The notes: generated by a model not told the origin, from the sequence alone. Positions 11,021 through 24,039 are shown, counted from the stretch's first letter. The stretch is DNA of 64,000 bases from Bemisia tabaci (GCF_918797505.1 NC_092793.1:74087912-74151911); one strand, 5' to 3'. A program made the numbers and translations.

Positions 11021-12800
11021 AAAAACAAGGCAGAAATTGGGGGAAAAGAAAGAAGGTACGAACAGAGGGAAGAAGGAAGGACGGTTGTATTTGGTAATTT
11101 TTCATGACGAAATCGACTCAAACTGCATTTAAATGCATTAAAAGTATGAATATTTGGAAGGGAAATCTCGTCTTCCACCCCCCTCCGTTCGAAGTGTCTG
11201 GATCTGCTTATGCTCATTGGGGGCCCTTAGTTAAGCACTCCCTGAAAAATCACAAAAAATGACGGTATTTTGGGGGAATTATTTCCAGTTATGGGGTAAG
11301 CCCATGACCACTCGGAGCACTTGGACCTTCATCTTTGGCTAAGCCTTGGTCTCATTGGAAGGACTGAACTTTAATTCATGAGGAACACAAAGGATATCGG
11401 ATCGGGTAACGGAAATCTTTGGTGAATAATACAAGTTTTAGTGCGATTAACAAAAAATTCGGCTAACAGGGACCAGAGACTTTGGTGTTCCATATGAAAC
11501 GAAAATATTTCCGCCGTAGAGGTTATGCTGAAAGAGAAGACACCGTCATTATGAGGCATGTAAAATCAAAAAGGACTCTATCTGAAACTTTCAGAAAAAC
11601 GCAAAAAATGTACTTTAGTTTAGCATGATGATACTATTTGACTTATACAGTCCTGTCTCCCTACTTTTCCTTCAGAAAGCCCCATTGTACATATCTAAAA
11701 AGCTGACAACGATGCATGATTGTTCTTAAAGGTGAGGGATTGCAGTGTCACGCGTTGCAGCGCCGGGGTGGAAATCGAATTGCAGTGAACAATTAGCTTC
11801 ATTCCTTTTGAAGCGTAAACGCATTTTTTTAGGCGTTCATTTGACACCTTAGTATTCGTGAACCCGCGTGTAATCCGGCCTGCTCATCAGCCTTTCAGAT
11901 AGTCTTTGATTTGCGATTCTCGAATCGCATGATCAAAATTTTGGAAAAATACCGGAAAAAAATCTGTTTGATCTTTATCTTCTAACGTTTAACATTATAG
12001 TTTCGAAAGGTGTGAGATGTGGCGGAAATAGATTCATTCTCCAAAATTAGAGAGTTTTGAGAGATGTGAAGCTTGCGAGATCCACACCACTTAGCATTGG
12101 CCATTCAGCTAATGTTTTTTGACAGGATAATGTTATGATTATAGGGTGGCGTTATGCGTGTGTGGAGGTGCTTTTTCCTCTTCATTCGAGGGTAGATCAT
12201 CCAGTAAGAACGATTTATCTCCTGGGGCCTCCATTATTTCTTCTCCTTCAACCACAACTTTGATATAATTAGAGAAATGTTGTCAGATCAAAAGCAAATC
12301 ACATATCTCGTCATCTTTATCAATACATACATCCCAATAGCTCCAGTGGGTTTACGAGTTAATAGGTATGTGTAGTTCTACTAGCAACTATGGCCGATAC
12401 TAATATCTTAGTTTCTGAGAGTCACACATCTTCCTCTTAACTTTACACCTGTACTTCACGTGTATTTTTAATGAAGGAAAGTCCCAAAATTCTTCTGATT
12501 CCAATATCAAACTAAGATGTTCATAGATGAGCATTTTTTCGCAAAAATGAGTGAATTTATGTAAAAACCAAGCCTGATACGTGCTTTGCAAACAAGAGAT
12601 CCTAACAATTGTAAGAATAAATTACTCTAGATGATTTCAATTCAAAAGGTTCGCTACTCTTTCATGCCCTAAAAGCTCCATGTCCGTACTCTCATTAAAT
12701 ACGTACTCTGAGACTCTTTTCTGGCATCTTTATAATATACAGAGATATCCCTCTTTACTTGGAATAGTCCCTCAATTTTATACCCAGCATTTCCCTTAAA
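11021..12800. other. Non-coding stretch, nothing recognised
   Basis: No gene, repeat or RNA identified. Confidence 0.4.
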
Positions 12801-13180
12801 TTCCCCAACCTCGGAGCCGGTACTGTTCCGTGAGTTACCGTAATTACTCTCGCTATTTGAATATCCATATCCCCGGCCGGACCCGACCGCTCAATTTGGG
12901 AATCCGCCTGATTTATGACCCTCTCGTCCCCTCCCCCTCCCCGTTCCGGGGTCCCCGGGGGCAGTTCGTACCCCGTCGCCTGTCTCGTCCGTCCGTCGAA
13001 GCGTATGATTTCACTACACCTGTTCGCCGGTTTCCAGCCTGTTACAAGTGTCCGATTATAGCATCGGGTAATCTGATCTCGTGCTCCACGCAACCCGGGA
13101 AACGACGTGTTTTCTCGCGGCTCTTCGGCGGGAAACGGTCGCGCCGGGGGTAGGAGGGTGATGTATGCGCCTCCGCACCG
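12800..13180. other. CpG-rich block of unknown role
   Basis: The block is distinctly GC- and CpG-rich, and frames are open on both strands (154 codons minus, 107 codons plus). Neither resembles a known protein. It could be a regulatory island or a GC-rich repeat. It ends at a half-copy of the CTGCCGTG MITE. Confidence 0.25.
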
Positions 13181-13325
13181 CCGAGGAAAAACGACGTATC
13201 GCCATTCTGACGCTGCCAAATATACTCCAATAAAGTTCGAATTTAATGAAGAAACGGGTAATATTTTCCTTCGAATTTTTCAGAGAGATTTCGTTGAAAT
13301 TTCAAGCCGGCGCATTGAATGTTAA
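13181..13325 (+). mobile_element. Half copy of CTGCCGTG MITE
   Basis: It matches the left half of the family: GAGGAAAAACGACGTAT, then GACGCTGCCAAAT, then a middle section with TTGAAATTTCAAG. The right terminus is not found. Confidence 0.5.
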
Positions 13326-13898
13326 AATGAAAATTGCGAGTAACTTTTCTCAAAAACAACTATTTTATCGGGGAAATCTGGCATTTATTGGACGTACTTA
13401 GGATGTTTTACCTTCGCGCGGCAACGTAGGTCGCCGACTCCTAGAGCACGGAGGACGAGGGCGTGCTCTTCTTATCGTAAAAACTTCAAGCCGTCGTTGA
13501 TATGCAAAAAAGGGTGGCCAACATAATTTCTTACGAGTTTCTTTCTCTTTTTCTCTCTCTCTTTTTAAACCCTATTATGTGGTTACCAATGTCCAAAAAG
13601 TATGCATACCTCGCAATGTGTTTGTACGCACTGCGACCGGGGCGTCTGTTCCACACTGAGAAATTGAGAATTGGTTCATAGAGAATGTTAACTCTCGTCA
13701 TATTGTCAATGGAGCTGTTGCACAGTTTGTTCTTAATTCAATTTCGAAAAAAAATGTAAAAAATGGGAAAAACCTTCATTCTTCCGTTATGCACACACTC
13801 ATTTTAGCTGAGAAAATGGCTTGCAAACTTACTGAAAATCCTAGCCCGTTTCAGGCGGAAAACTATCGGGCCAGCATATTTCGTGACGTCTTAAGAAT

Positions 13899-14029
13899 AA
13901 TTGAATCGGTTTCCGTTGGACGAACGTGAGTCCAAAAACTCATGAGCCCTAGCGTATTACGTGATCAACGAAAGCCACGCCACATCACTTTTTGGACTTA
14001 TGCCGATTTAACAAAAACCGATTCAATTG
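13899..14029. mobile_element. Short inverted-repeat element
   Basis: AATTGAATCGGTTT on the left pairs with AAACCGATTCAATT-like sequence on the right, and GTCCAAAAACT pairs with the internal TTTTTGGAC. It is a small non-coding foldback. Confidence 0.55.
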
Positions 14030-14262
14030 ACCCCCGGCCGCGTGTACATCGGAAAATGTTATTTATATTTTAAAGTATAAGGCTCATGAAAAAGTGGGCT
14101 AAAATCTCTTCCATCCTCTGGACCCCATCACCCATAAAATAGTTTACGCAGTACGTACATCCCTTACTGAATTTTTGCTGTCTCGGCAAACCTTAAAAAC
14201 GTCATTTATAGCTATAAAATCAAGAAACTGGATCTTTTCTCTGTCTCTCTCTGACTCTTTAT

Positions 14263-14643
14263 AGAGTACCTTTATAGGGAGAGTATGGACGACTCGATTT
14301 ATGTAGCTCTTAGGGCCCAAAAGGGCGCCAACATGAAAAACGAAAATCAGTAGAAAAGTGCCGCTACCAACCTATGCATTTAAAGATTAATTAGTAGGGC
14401 CGACAGCGTATTGTTTTTAAGGATTTAGACTTTGAAACTGAGAAAATGTATACAAAATCAAAGTTGTATACGTGCTTTTATAATTTTTGATCAGTGGACC
14501 TACTCTCACAGTTTGAAATAGTGCCACTGGATAGTTCGAGTTTGTAAGTAGGCTGCCTTTTTGGGCCCTAAGAGCTACATGACCTGATCAAACCTAACCT
14601 TTGAATTTTCGAGTTGTCCATTCTCTCCCTATAAAGGTACTCT
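14263..14643. mobile_element. MULE-like MITE, AGAGTACCT termini
   Basis: It starts AGAGTACCTTTATAGGGAGA and ends with the reverse complement TATAAAGGTACTCT. A second inverted block is TAGCTCTTAGGGCCC near 14311 and its complement near 14564. It is related to the element at 53409-53813 through the shared AGAGTACCTNTA termini and the GAGAGTATGG motif. No exact target duplication is evident here. Confidence 0.7.
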
Positions 14644-15050
14644 ACCTCTCTCTTTCTCCTTTCGGATGCATTCTGATCAGATTCCATTGTAGCTTTGGCA
14701 ACGCGTTTGACCCAGAGTGGCAAAATTTGCATCAAATTCACGGGGACACCGCCCACAAGTTGGCTTGGATGTCGCAGCATTGTTGGAATTGCTAAAATCC
14801 CATCGATGAATCTGAAGGGAGCCGCACCAATGTATTTCGTCATCCCCCTCCGCCCCCGCCTTGCCTCACGATCGGCAGAATCTGCACGCCGCGCTGCTTA
14901 GACTTGAGCTCCGAAAGCAAGCTCATCCCGTGCACGACTCGTAACTCGGTAAGTGGAGCGTGTACGACACCGCCACCTTTTAGACGGTAGCCCGCTTTGG
15001 ATGTAGTTGTTGCCAATTTTTTAAGTGCAAAGTTTACCGTCACTAAAAAA

Positions 15051-15215
15051 TGAGGATGCTGACTTAACATTCTGGATGTAAAAAAGTGTGCGACAACACA
15101 CACCGCCGCAGCAGTTACTATAGCAATGATGTAAAGCTAACTGCTGTGGCAGTTAGCTCAGCTCAGAGTGAGTTGTCGCACACTTTTTTACATCCAGAAT
15201 GTTAAGTCAGCATCA
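15051..15215. mobile_element. MITE with about 50-bp near-perfect TIRs
   Basis: The left arm from TGAGGATGCTGACTTAAC through GTGTGCGACAAC is repeated inverted on the right, ending GTTAAGTCAGCATCA. The interior holds a further small palindrome built on AGCTAACTGC. It is followed by a T run. No coding content. Confidence 0.75.
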
Positions 15216-15269
15216 TTTTTTTTTTTTTTTTCGATGGTCCAATGGGAACAGTCAGATTCTAAAATAAAG

Positions 15270-15520
15270 CATAAAGCATAGAGCTGTGGTATCGAAATGT
15301 GTTAAGTTGTCGCAAAAGAGGTTGCCCGATCAAGTTTTGGAAAGGGTGCCATCTGAGAAAAGGCGACGGGGACGTCCTATGAAAGGGTGGCGACACGGCG
15401 TAGACGAAGATATGCGTTGCGTTGTCGGTTGCCCAATAACCTTTGAGAAGATATAGGCACATGTGGCGTTTGAATGTCGCAGAATGCCAGAGTGCCAGAA
15501 AACTATATGACACTATCACT
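15270..15520 (+). pseudogene. LINE reverse-transcriptase C-terminal remnant
   Basis: From 15301 one frame reads KRLPDQVLERVP, then RRRGRPMKGWRHGVDEDM, before a stop. The R-RGRP-x-W-x-x-G-V-x-x-D-M pattern is typical of the extreme C-terminus of endonuclease/reverse-transcriptase proteins of non-LTR retrotransposons. The following 90 bp match three other places in this window (about 23140-23290 minus, 37900-37985 minus, 59660-59755 plus). The frame is broken, so this is a dead 5'-truncated copy. Confidence 0.6.
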
Positions 15521-16484
15521 CAAAAGTTTGTGAGCAATGGTCAAATACAAACCATAGAAAGTTGTAAGTTTATTTCTGAATAAAACTCGAAAATATTTTC
15601 ATCGAACCTTTTACAAATGTTTTCAAAATGATTAAAAAATGACTAAAAAAACATATTAAAACACACATAGCATCTTTAATTATCTTCTTAAACGTTGCAA
15701 AGGCGTTTTTTTTTTTCAAAAATCATATAGTTTTTTCTGGTCAGATAGGAAGATTTTCTTTTAAATATTTTAAAAGGCATATTTCAAGCGTCATCATTCT
15801 ATTAAGGTCAGGTAAGGTGTGACTCAAAGATATGACTTTCCCGATGGCATAGACTAAGTGCAAAGAAGGGGAAGCATAATCAACGGATCTTATCGCGATT
15901 AACGGAGGTGGGTGTTGATTTGAGGACGTGTCATCGGGTTTATAATGCATCCACCGTATCCCAGGAAATGACCCGTCGCTCTTGAATATTCATTTAAAGT
16001 TGCTCTCTTACTTCTCTCTCATCGAGTTTCACTCCGCCTCCATCCCATCGGAAACAGTTGAAAAAAGCAGCTTTGCCCACGAACTTCCCGTAGACTTAGA
16101 AATGGACTTGCATTCGCAAATCGAGTCTATTGGGACTGAATAAAAACATCTATCTACTTATAGTGACCGATTTACTTTAAGTGGTGAAAAGAGGCTGATG
16201 TGAATCAGCCTCTTTTCATACTAACTGCGATGGTATTTCATAAATACTTGCGAGGTTTTTAACACGCTTTTTCAAATGCATCCGTGGATAGTTTTATATT
16301 TTATTTTATTTTTTTTTTGTAGTCGTCGATCAAGACGCAAAAAAACTTAACCTAGATAAATTAGCAATCTAGGAAGCTCCCTTCTCCTTTTTCTGGATGC
16401 TGACAAACAATCTTTAAACCGATAGAAATCATGCATTTGGAGTGTTGTAACAGTTCGCGGGATTTTTTTTTCTGTTTTAAACTA

Positions 16485-16740
16485 CACGGAGAAAATAACT
16501 TAGCACTGATTGTGAGCCTTAACAATTTAGGTAAAGTAGCGCCAATTAAAGGCAGTAGTGCTGAATCCTACTGCTTTAAGGTCCAGCTCTACAACTTTAG
16601 GGACTAGCCCTACAGCTTCAGGGACTAGCCCTACAGCTCTAGGGTCTAGTCCCACAGGTTGTGAAGTTCAGCCCTACTGCCTTTAGTTGGCTCAATTCAC
16701 TTAAAGCATTAGGGGTCAGCGCTAAGTAATTTTTTTCGTG
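16485..16740. mobile_element. MITE, CACGGAGAAAA termini
   Basis: The left end CACGGAGAAAATAACTTAGC pairs with the right end GCTAAGTAATTTTTTTCGTG. A second inverted block pairs AAAGGCAGTAG with CTACTGCCTTT. The interior holds three tandem 21-bp units (see next entry). Confidence 0.7.
16589..16653. repeat. 21-bp tandem repeat, three units
   Basis: The unit reads CTACAGCTTCAGGGACTAGCC with small changes. It lies in the centre of the MITE above. Confidence 0.8.
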
Positions 16741-17589
16741 AAGTTTAGGTTCAGGAAAAAAGATGAAATAGGTCAGAAGAAAGAAGAAGGAAATTATGAG
16801 GAAGAAGGGGATGAAGAAGAATAATAATGAACGCGAGAATATCTGTGATTTTGACTGAATTAAGAAATGCAAGAAATTTTGGCGCCCCAACGGTTAGCAC
16901 CCCACTTTTTGTGCCCCCCCCCCCCCCCCACGATGAGCCTGATCACTCCCAGCAACGACGTTCTCAATAAGGATTTACCGGCAACTTTCACGGGAACCAT
17001 CCCCATTCATACCGTCTAATTATATAGAGAAACAATGATCGAATGATTCTAATCAGTGTACCATCTGTACCGTTCGTCTGATTGTGAGTGACTGGACACT
17101 CTCTAAATGACCGAGCTCATCCTAGGATACGGCAGATTCAGAGGAATTTTGAGGAATAAGAACCGGCAATAGAATTAGGATCGTTTATTCACGGAGAACT
17201 GTGGCGGGGGACCGAAGTGAGAGGGGTTGAAAAATTATTGGAAACAATGGCCGAGTCGCGAGGCGTGAAATCGGAGGAAAATGTGGGTGTGGGCGGATTA
17301 AATAAAAATTGATCTAGTTTCGTTTTCAAAGGTCACGATAGATGCGCTTGCGCTCGACGTGGAATTATAATACCCGCCACGATTCTTCTTTCGACAATGC
17401 TGCCAGCTCGCGTACACCGGATATCATAAAAGTTCACTCACGTTAACAAAAAGTTTGCTGTTCAATATCAACCAAATTATTTGGTTTCTCAACTGAGTTA
17501 TGTTGCCAGAAATCTTATCAGTACAACATAATCCCAAAGAAGAGAGTAAATTACATAAACTAAAATGTTCAAACCTTTTGCACTTAAAA

Positions 17590-17823
17590 TGGACCGCGTT
17601 AAGCAGAAAGGAACCAAGCCACATCAGCTACTGCCAAATTCAATTAGGCGCTTTAAATTTTCACAGGAAAATGGTTGTGCTAATCTTCACAATATGCACA
17701 AAGCACATTCATTAAAATTTTCTAAGGAATCCGCACAAACGTTCTTTTATAGAAAATTAAATTGCCCAGTTAAATTTGGCAGTAGCTAATGTGGCTTGGT
17801 TCCTTTCTGCTAAACGCGGTCCA
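17590..17823. mobile_element. MITE with about 50-bp TIRs (TGGACCGCGTTAAGC)
   Basis: The left arm TGGACCGCGTTAAGCAGAAA continues to CTACTGCCAAATT. The right arm is its reverse complement ending GCTAAACGCGGTCCA, with only about two mismatches. The interior is about 130 bp of non-coding DNA. The two 60-70 codon frames sharing MWLGSFLLNAV at 17424-17624 minus and 17789-17977 plus are just the two arms read in opposite directions. Confidence 0.85.
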
Positions 17824-17990
17824 AATGTCATCGATATTAATAGGAAAAAAAAATAAAATAAAATTGGTCCATCTTAGTCTGATGTCACGGTTCCACAATC
17901 GACTGAGTAATGGCGGAATCCCGGCTTGCATTACGAGGAGCAAAATACTGTGCTGTCTGAACCAATACCTGTGTTAGATCCGCTGCCAAA

Positions 17991-18105
17991 TCGTCACCCC
18001 TCTGACGTAAAGGCGTACCTTATTTTCCACGTGGGCCCTGTTTCACATATAATTGCATTCTTTCTGAGGCTTACGCGAAAATCGAGATACGTTCTTACGT
18101 CAATT
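17991..18105. mobile_element. MITE, CTGACGTAA(A/G)GGCGTA family, copy 1
   Basis: The left TCTGACGTAAAGGCGTACCT is partly complementary to the right ATCGAGATACGTTCTTACGTCA. Copy 2 at 30678-30793 is better preserved and shares similarity upstream of the inverted repeat as well. Confidence 0.6.
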
Positions 18106-21100
18106 CAAATTCATATCGTGGCTCGTATAGAAAAAAACAAACAATTTACCTAAAACAGCTGATACAGATCCATATTAGAAATACTGCATTATAGAGTATT
18201 TTTTATAGTAAAGATCTTGTTGCAAGACGACGAGTGTGTTATTTAGTCTGAAAGGAAAATAGAAATACTCATCTGAAAACTCCAAATTGTATCCCGGTCC
18301 AAAATCATTTTTTTAGTACGAAACAGGAGAGAAACGTGGTTGATTGATCGCAATCTTATAGCCTATATGATTCGGAGAGAGGTGATGGGGGCATTTGCAA
18401 ACATATAATTTGCGATAATCTGACACGGAAGCCTAATGTACATATATGATAGGTTGTGGAGGTTTTCCTTTGAAAATTGCTGCAAAGAAAACTCCAAAAA
18501 ATTAAAATTTAAAGCTGGCTCAGCAAGCTTTCTTCTCGGTTATTCTAGGTCACAAAAAGTCGGTGACAGTGGAGATCCCTAGGGAAAACGAATTTCATTG
18601 TTCGGAGGTCCTTCGGTGTCCTTCAGGTGCAAATGCGGAGTCATGAAATTCAGGGTCTGCAGCAGAATGCCGAAAAAATTCTAAAGTAAGGGGCATTTTG
18701 GCTTGAAATGATGCCTAGAAATTCAAAATCGGTCCTTCCTAATGAAGATGTATCTCCTTGATCAACTGGCCATGGTCTTTAAAGTATTATAATGTCGCAA
18801 AGATGGAAGTCTCCAGAGGAGGGTGGTGCTCTGGGAAATGGCGAGATTCCAAGTTCGTGCTCTCAAATTCCCTTTGGGAGTAAATAAGGGGGTAGTTTTT
18901 TATGTTCAGCTCTCGTCAAAATTGTGAATTTATTTCATTAAAATTAAACAAACGATCTATCATGAGAAATTTTTTAGGAATTGGCATGTCGACAGTCACA
19001 ACCAAATCCCAAGGTATGGAACATGCATTTTTTCTAAAAAAATTATAGTTTCCTTCCGTATCCGCGTGTTTATCATCCTATCTCTTTATCTCCACTCGAT
19101 GATGGCTAACAGGATGAATAATTTACACAATTTTCCGATTTCGTCGGTTAATCTGGATTTTTTAAAATGTCTCAGGTGTTTTACCGATTGCTTCGACTAT
19201 TTTCTGTGATTCTATAACACTCGTTATATTTCCGACAAATTTCGGCTGTTTCATTGTAGTTTCTTATATTTTTTAACTGTTTTTGATGACAGCGACTCCG
19301 TGCCAAAAAGCAAGTTATAAGTGTACAGAGGCGAAATTATTAAACTGAAATCACAAAATAAAACCAACGCCGCGTTTTGGGCCGCCTGTCCCCCTTCTTA
19401 TAGACTCATTCCGGTTCGTAACCTCGGTATTTTCATTATCTGTCTGTTATTGAGACTTTAGTCTTTTTGGTGTGTTTTTCTGCCCTATAGAGGTTTCGTT
19501 GCTCTCATCCTTAAAGAATGAACGATTCCCGCATCAAAACGTCTTGGCATGGACTTGGACTAGTCTTCTCCAAGAAGAGAGAGCTGGCAATTGAGGAGTC
19601 ACTCGCGTGGGAACTACTCGAGCCCTGGATTGGGATTCAGCTCGACGGTGCAGTGCAGACTGCTCGTGATTGTCTCTTGGGGCATTTTCCAGTTCCCTCT
19701 CAAGGACACCGGCACGACCACTTGGACTTGAACCCCAGCTCAACACCCCCCCTCCCCCCCAGGACTCGGTAACTTAGCTTTCCTTTCCAAATTATACCCC
19801 CCTCCCTGTACAATCCGCCATCTTTCGTAGATTTACACGCCCAGCTTGGTTCCGTTCTTTCCAACACGGAAAAAGTACTTCCATTACACTTCAAATCATG
19901 TGGAATACTTAGGTTTTGGGTTCGGATAAACGCACTGACACTGATATTACCCTGCAAAACATGTATTTTTTAAAGAACATATTATTTTAATTTCGAAGCA
20001 TATATTCGGAGAGTAATTAATAAATTAGAGAAGGTTTTCGAGCAATTTTAGAGACAAACTTGAGCGTTCATAGTTCAGGTAAACCTTTTTTGACCAAAAA
20101 TCTGCATTTGAAAAAAAACTTGTGCAACTAGTCTATCTGTATAATATACAGAAAATACAACAATTAGAGTGGAGAGCTTATTATATTCGCAAATATTTAG
20201 CACTTTCTAGAGCGATTAAACATAATCATAAAATTTGTCTTTGCGAGGTGAACTTCATATTGCAATATGGCAAAGTACTACTTCTAGCTTACCCATAAAT
20301 GCACGAACATGCATGGGGAGATCAATGACAAATAAGTTTCCTTAAAGAGCCAGATACAGTGGTTCCCTATTGCAAATTTGAAGCTCAAGGGTCTCTGATA
20401 TTGCTTGATATGTCCCGGTAAGGTTCAATTTTCTTAAAAACATCTCTACCGTATTTTTACCTTGCTCACCATACTTTTCAGAAAGTGAGTTATTCTCACA
20501 ATTTACAGTTTCATTTAAAAGGATTTGATAAAATCATGTTACGGTTAGGCGTGGCCACTCGCGTCCATATGTAAAAATGACCCGGTAAAACGATTGGTCC
20601 TCAAGCCTGCTATTAGAGGACCATAAACTGAGAGACACTCGAAAGTAGTATTCAAATGAGCACTTTGAGCCATTCCACTTCCTGTCCAAGTCGGAAATAG
20701 AATTTCTCAAGTTCGCAAACCGAGAGCATTCTGTGTCATTCTAAAAATGAGTTTGACGTTGCAGTCTGACCACGCCACTTAATGTGCTCAGTCAGCCGAC
20801 ATGTGCACGTAAAATTTATAATTTTATGAGCCAAATTAGCAAATGGTTTGTATTTTTTGGAAAACTTCGTTTCATAAATTATACACACTGGGCACGTAGT
20901 GTCGAAGAACACTTTTTCCGTCCTGATTATAACTGGGAACGGTCCCGAACCACTAAGACCGATAATTTTGGAAATTACTACTCCGTTGGCACGCATTCGT
21001 CGAGCTGCTGCGTTGCCCAAATATGCAATAAATATATTTGAATTTATGATTAGAGTGGCCTGATTTCAGTTTATTTTAGATTTTTCTGAATTGAATTTCA

Positions 21101-21517
21101 GGAACTCACGGCAAAATTGGCACACATACCTACTTACTAACGTTAAAATTTCAGAGATGCAGGTGATCCTAAGTAAATGACAAATTAGTGAGTTATAGTC
21201 ATATTTTTTTTTAAAAAAAAATCATTGATCTTTTCAGAAATGTTTTTAAAATGATTTGAAACTGACTTTAAAACTTTTGCAGTCCTCCATTGAATTTCAA
21301 ACATATTTTTTTTCACTCTATTAAAATCGACCTTAAAATCTAATAAACAATTTTTGTTACTATACGCACCTCTTGAAACGTTTCGAAGTCGTTTTTGAAA
21401 ATATTCACTTCATCCTCGTTTTGAAGAAGCGTCTCTGAAACATTTTAAGTGTCGTGCATTTGTTGATATTTTCAAAACATTTTTTAAGCGCTGTGTAGTT
21501 AGGGCTACATCGCACAA
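18106..21517. other. Non-coding stretch, nothing recognised
   Basis: No gene or repeat assigned. Frames up to 94 codons carry no known motif. A B-box-like GGTTCAAGTCC on the minus strand near 19727 lacks any A box and is not called a tRNA. Confidence 0.4.
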
Positions 21518-21741
21518 GTGGATCGAGTCAATGCGAAAGGTCGGACATGCAATTTTTCAGTAAAACTGCAAATTTTGATGTTAATTTCGTCACAATTAAA
21601 ATGTTGAGGTGTGCCTTTTAAAGAGAATTTCACTAGGATACCAATGAAACCACTTTCAAAACCTCAAAATTTTGATTAAACGGAGTTATAAGCTTCTACA
21701 CTTCCAAATTTTGTCCGGCCTCTCCTATCGACTCGTTCCAC
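21518..21741. mobile_element. MITE, GTGGATCGAGTC family, copy 1
   Basis: The left GTGGATCGAGTC...GGTCGGAC and right GTCCGGCCTC...GACTCGTTCCAC are inverted repeats. The interior matches copy 2 at 31173-31396 in reverse orientation, including an AACTCCGTT block and AAAACTTTG/CAAAATTTT blocks. Confidence 0.65.
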
Positions 21742-22210
21742 CATGATCGTCGGGAGCATCAACCAAGGCCGAGCCGAATTCGTATGCTTGTTTTCAATTT
21801 AGCAACGTCAAAGCAGGGACCAGTGACACGATACTCAACCGGTTAACGGACACGCAATATATACATATATAACAGGGAAACAAGCAAGCGCCCATCGTGC
21901 CTATTCGTTTCCGAGGCCCAGTATCTCCTCAAATTTATCGCCTCCGTCACGACGAACACCCCGCACTCGTTCGTGAAAACCTCGTATCAGCAGTGAGTTT
22001 CCATTAGAATTGCGCGATTTTATATTGACTCGTGCGTACCGCTCAATCCTCCTCACACCTTTCTCCACATGAACTTGCGGTCGCGACCAATGGTCAATGG
22101 TCATCGACTCGCGGCCGCACCGACCTGCCATCTGCAGGCGAAAAATCTAACATTAGCTCGTCTTTATCAAGAATTCAAGACCTGCATTTCCTGGCGCGTA
22201 TTCTCCTTTG

Positions 22211-22462
22211 CTGCCGTGCTAAGGAAAAACGCCGTATGGGCCTTTAGGCGTTGCCAAATTTCCGTTAGTAAATCGCAAATTCTCGGGAAAATCTGCAAAT
22301 ATTTTTCTTCCAATTTTTTATATAATTTTGTTTTTAATTTCACCGAAAGTTTCTGAAAATTTCAAGGAAAAATATCCGTATCTTTCCTCAAAAATATACA
22401 TATCATTGAAGGAAATTTGGCAAGTCTCGAATGTTCATACGGCGTTTTCCTTAGCACGGCAG
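22211..22462. mobile_element. CTGCCGTGCTAAGG MITE, full copy
   Basis: It starts CTGCCGTGCTAAGGAAAAAC and ends with the near-perfect complement TTTTCCTTAGCACGGCAG. Subterminal GTTGCCAAATTT pairs with AAATTTGGCAA. This is one of at least seven recognisable copies in the window. Right flank is TA. It has no coding content. Confidence 0.85.
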
Positions 22463-23139
22463 TATGAACGTCGATTGCATGCTGGACGTTCGATACGGCG
22501 CCCATTAACTTAAAAGCTTGTGTTTCAATGTTAATGGCGAGGGTTTATTTGCTTGCGACTTGGATCGAGAGGTGAATGGTCCACTAGACAAAGTATGGAC
22601 TTGAAAAAAATATCGAATGGTTTCAGTATCTCCTCAAAATATTCCGAAAAAAATTATTCACACGACGACGGGAAGTTCGGAGATCAACTCCTGTGCGAGT
22701 TATCAACAAGTATTTTTGACACAGAGCGAATGGAGGTCATACGTTACACAAATGACGTCAGTTCTATTTTTGTCATTTACCTAAGGTTAATTGAAAACAT
22801 TTCCTAGGATTTAATTCCCAGACTTTTTGCTGAGTGATTCGTCTTCTTTGAGAAATTTTGAAGGGAATATATTGTGTAGCTTTTTAATTCATATCTCATC
22901 TAGTGGCAGTCGTCCATGCTCGTTTTTAAGTTGATAGGCCGGTTAAAAAATTAAGAGTGAGTTATGTTGCAGTTGAAAATGAATCGAACTAAAAAACCAA
23001 TGAAATTTGTGCTTTAATAAATGTAGCGAGCGTTTTTTCAAGTACTTCGAATGATCTTGTCATCTGCGCGTCCCACAGTCGTATTTTCACAAGTTTGGGT
23101 TCTAAAACTAACAATTACTTTAGTTTTCTGAAATCATTA
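22463..23139. other. Non-coding stretch
   Basis: Nothing recognised. Confidence 0.4.
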
Positions 23140-23290
23140 CAAGGCCACATTGATCAAAGGTTAAACGTCGAAATACGCATACATAAAGGTCGCTCCTACA
23201 ATAACGCACTCTAGCGTTCTGCGACACCCAAACGCCACATGTGCCTATCTTCTTAGAGGTTATCCGGCAACTGACGCCACAAAATCTCTT
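23140..23290 (-). pseudogene. LINE reverse-transcriptase tail, second copy
   Basis: On the minus strand the segment GAAGATAGGCACATGTGGCG followed by GTGTCGCAGAACGC aligns with the post-stop part of the LINE remnant at 15270-15520. It is a short 3' fragment with no open reverse-transcriptase frame. Confidence 0.5.
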
Positions 23291-24039
23291 CGTGCAAGCA
23301 AGCCCTGCCGCCATCCCTTCACGGGACGTCACCGTCAAAATACGTTATAATTTTTTCCCTCGTGATTGGATCCATAAACTTAACTTCACTTTCACCCGCA
23401 AATATCGACCGCTTATTTCGCAATCCCTTACCTCACGCAGGCCTTCCTTTTTCCACGAATCGATAGACATCCCTACACCGCAACAAACGCATATCTGCAT
23501 AGGGTTATCATGGCGCATTTACGCGACTTTTCTTTACTGTGGCAGTGCACAGTGGACGCATTCATACACGACGGACAAAGCCGAGAGCGTGCTGGGCCAG
23601 GCATCAAAATATCCATGTAAATTACACACAGTAGACTGCAGGTAGTACGCAGTCGTGCCAAATGGTGAAGGCTCAACATTATCACCGAGGATGAGAGGGG
23701 GATAAAATTGACAACGTTGGTAGGACAAGCATCGTGGGTCCGAAATAAATGTTTTGCGCGCAATTATTTTGAATTTATGAACGTCCGAAACCACCGGTCG
23801 TCACGCGATGCGAGCCGAAATCTGCATCGATGGAGATGACCGTCTGGCCCAACTTCCCGCGGGCCGTTTTCCCGATCGTCATAACTTATGCGAAATTGGC
23901 GGGTGCGCGCGCCATGCAAACCGAGCCACTCCGTATTCTTCAGGATCGACTTCTCATCCCTTGGATTCCCTCTAAATTAAACGATATGCGATGAAAATGA
24001 TGAAAACAAGTCTCCACTGAGAGAAAAATAAATCCGTTC

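Noticed and set aside
12755..13219. 154-codon minus-strand frame as a protein gene
   Set aside because: The frame is open on both strands in a GC-rich block and reads partly into a MITE relic. No domain was seen.
19700..19772. B-box-like GGTTCAAGTCC on the minus strand
   Set aside because: No A box and no cloverleaf; the sequence upstream is a C-rich run.
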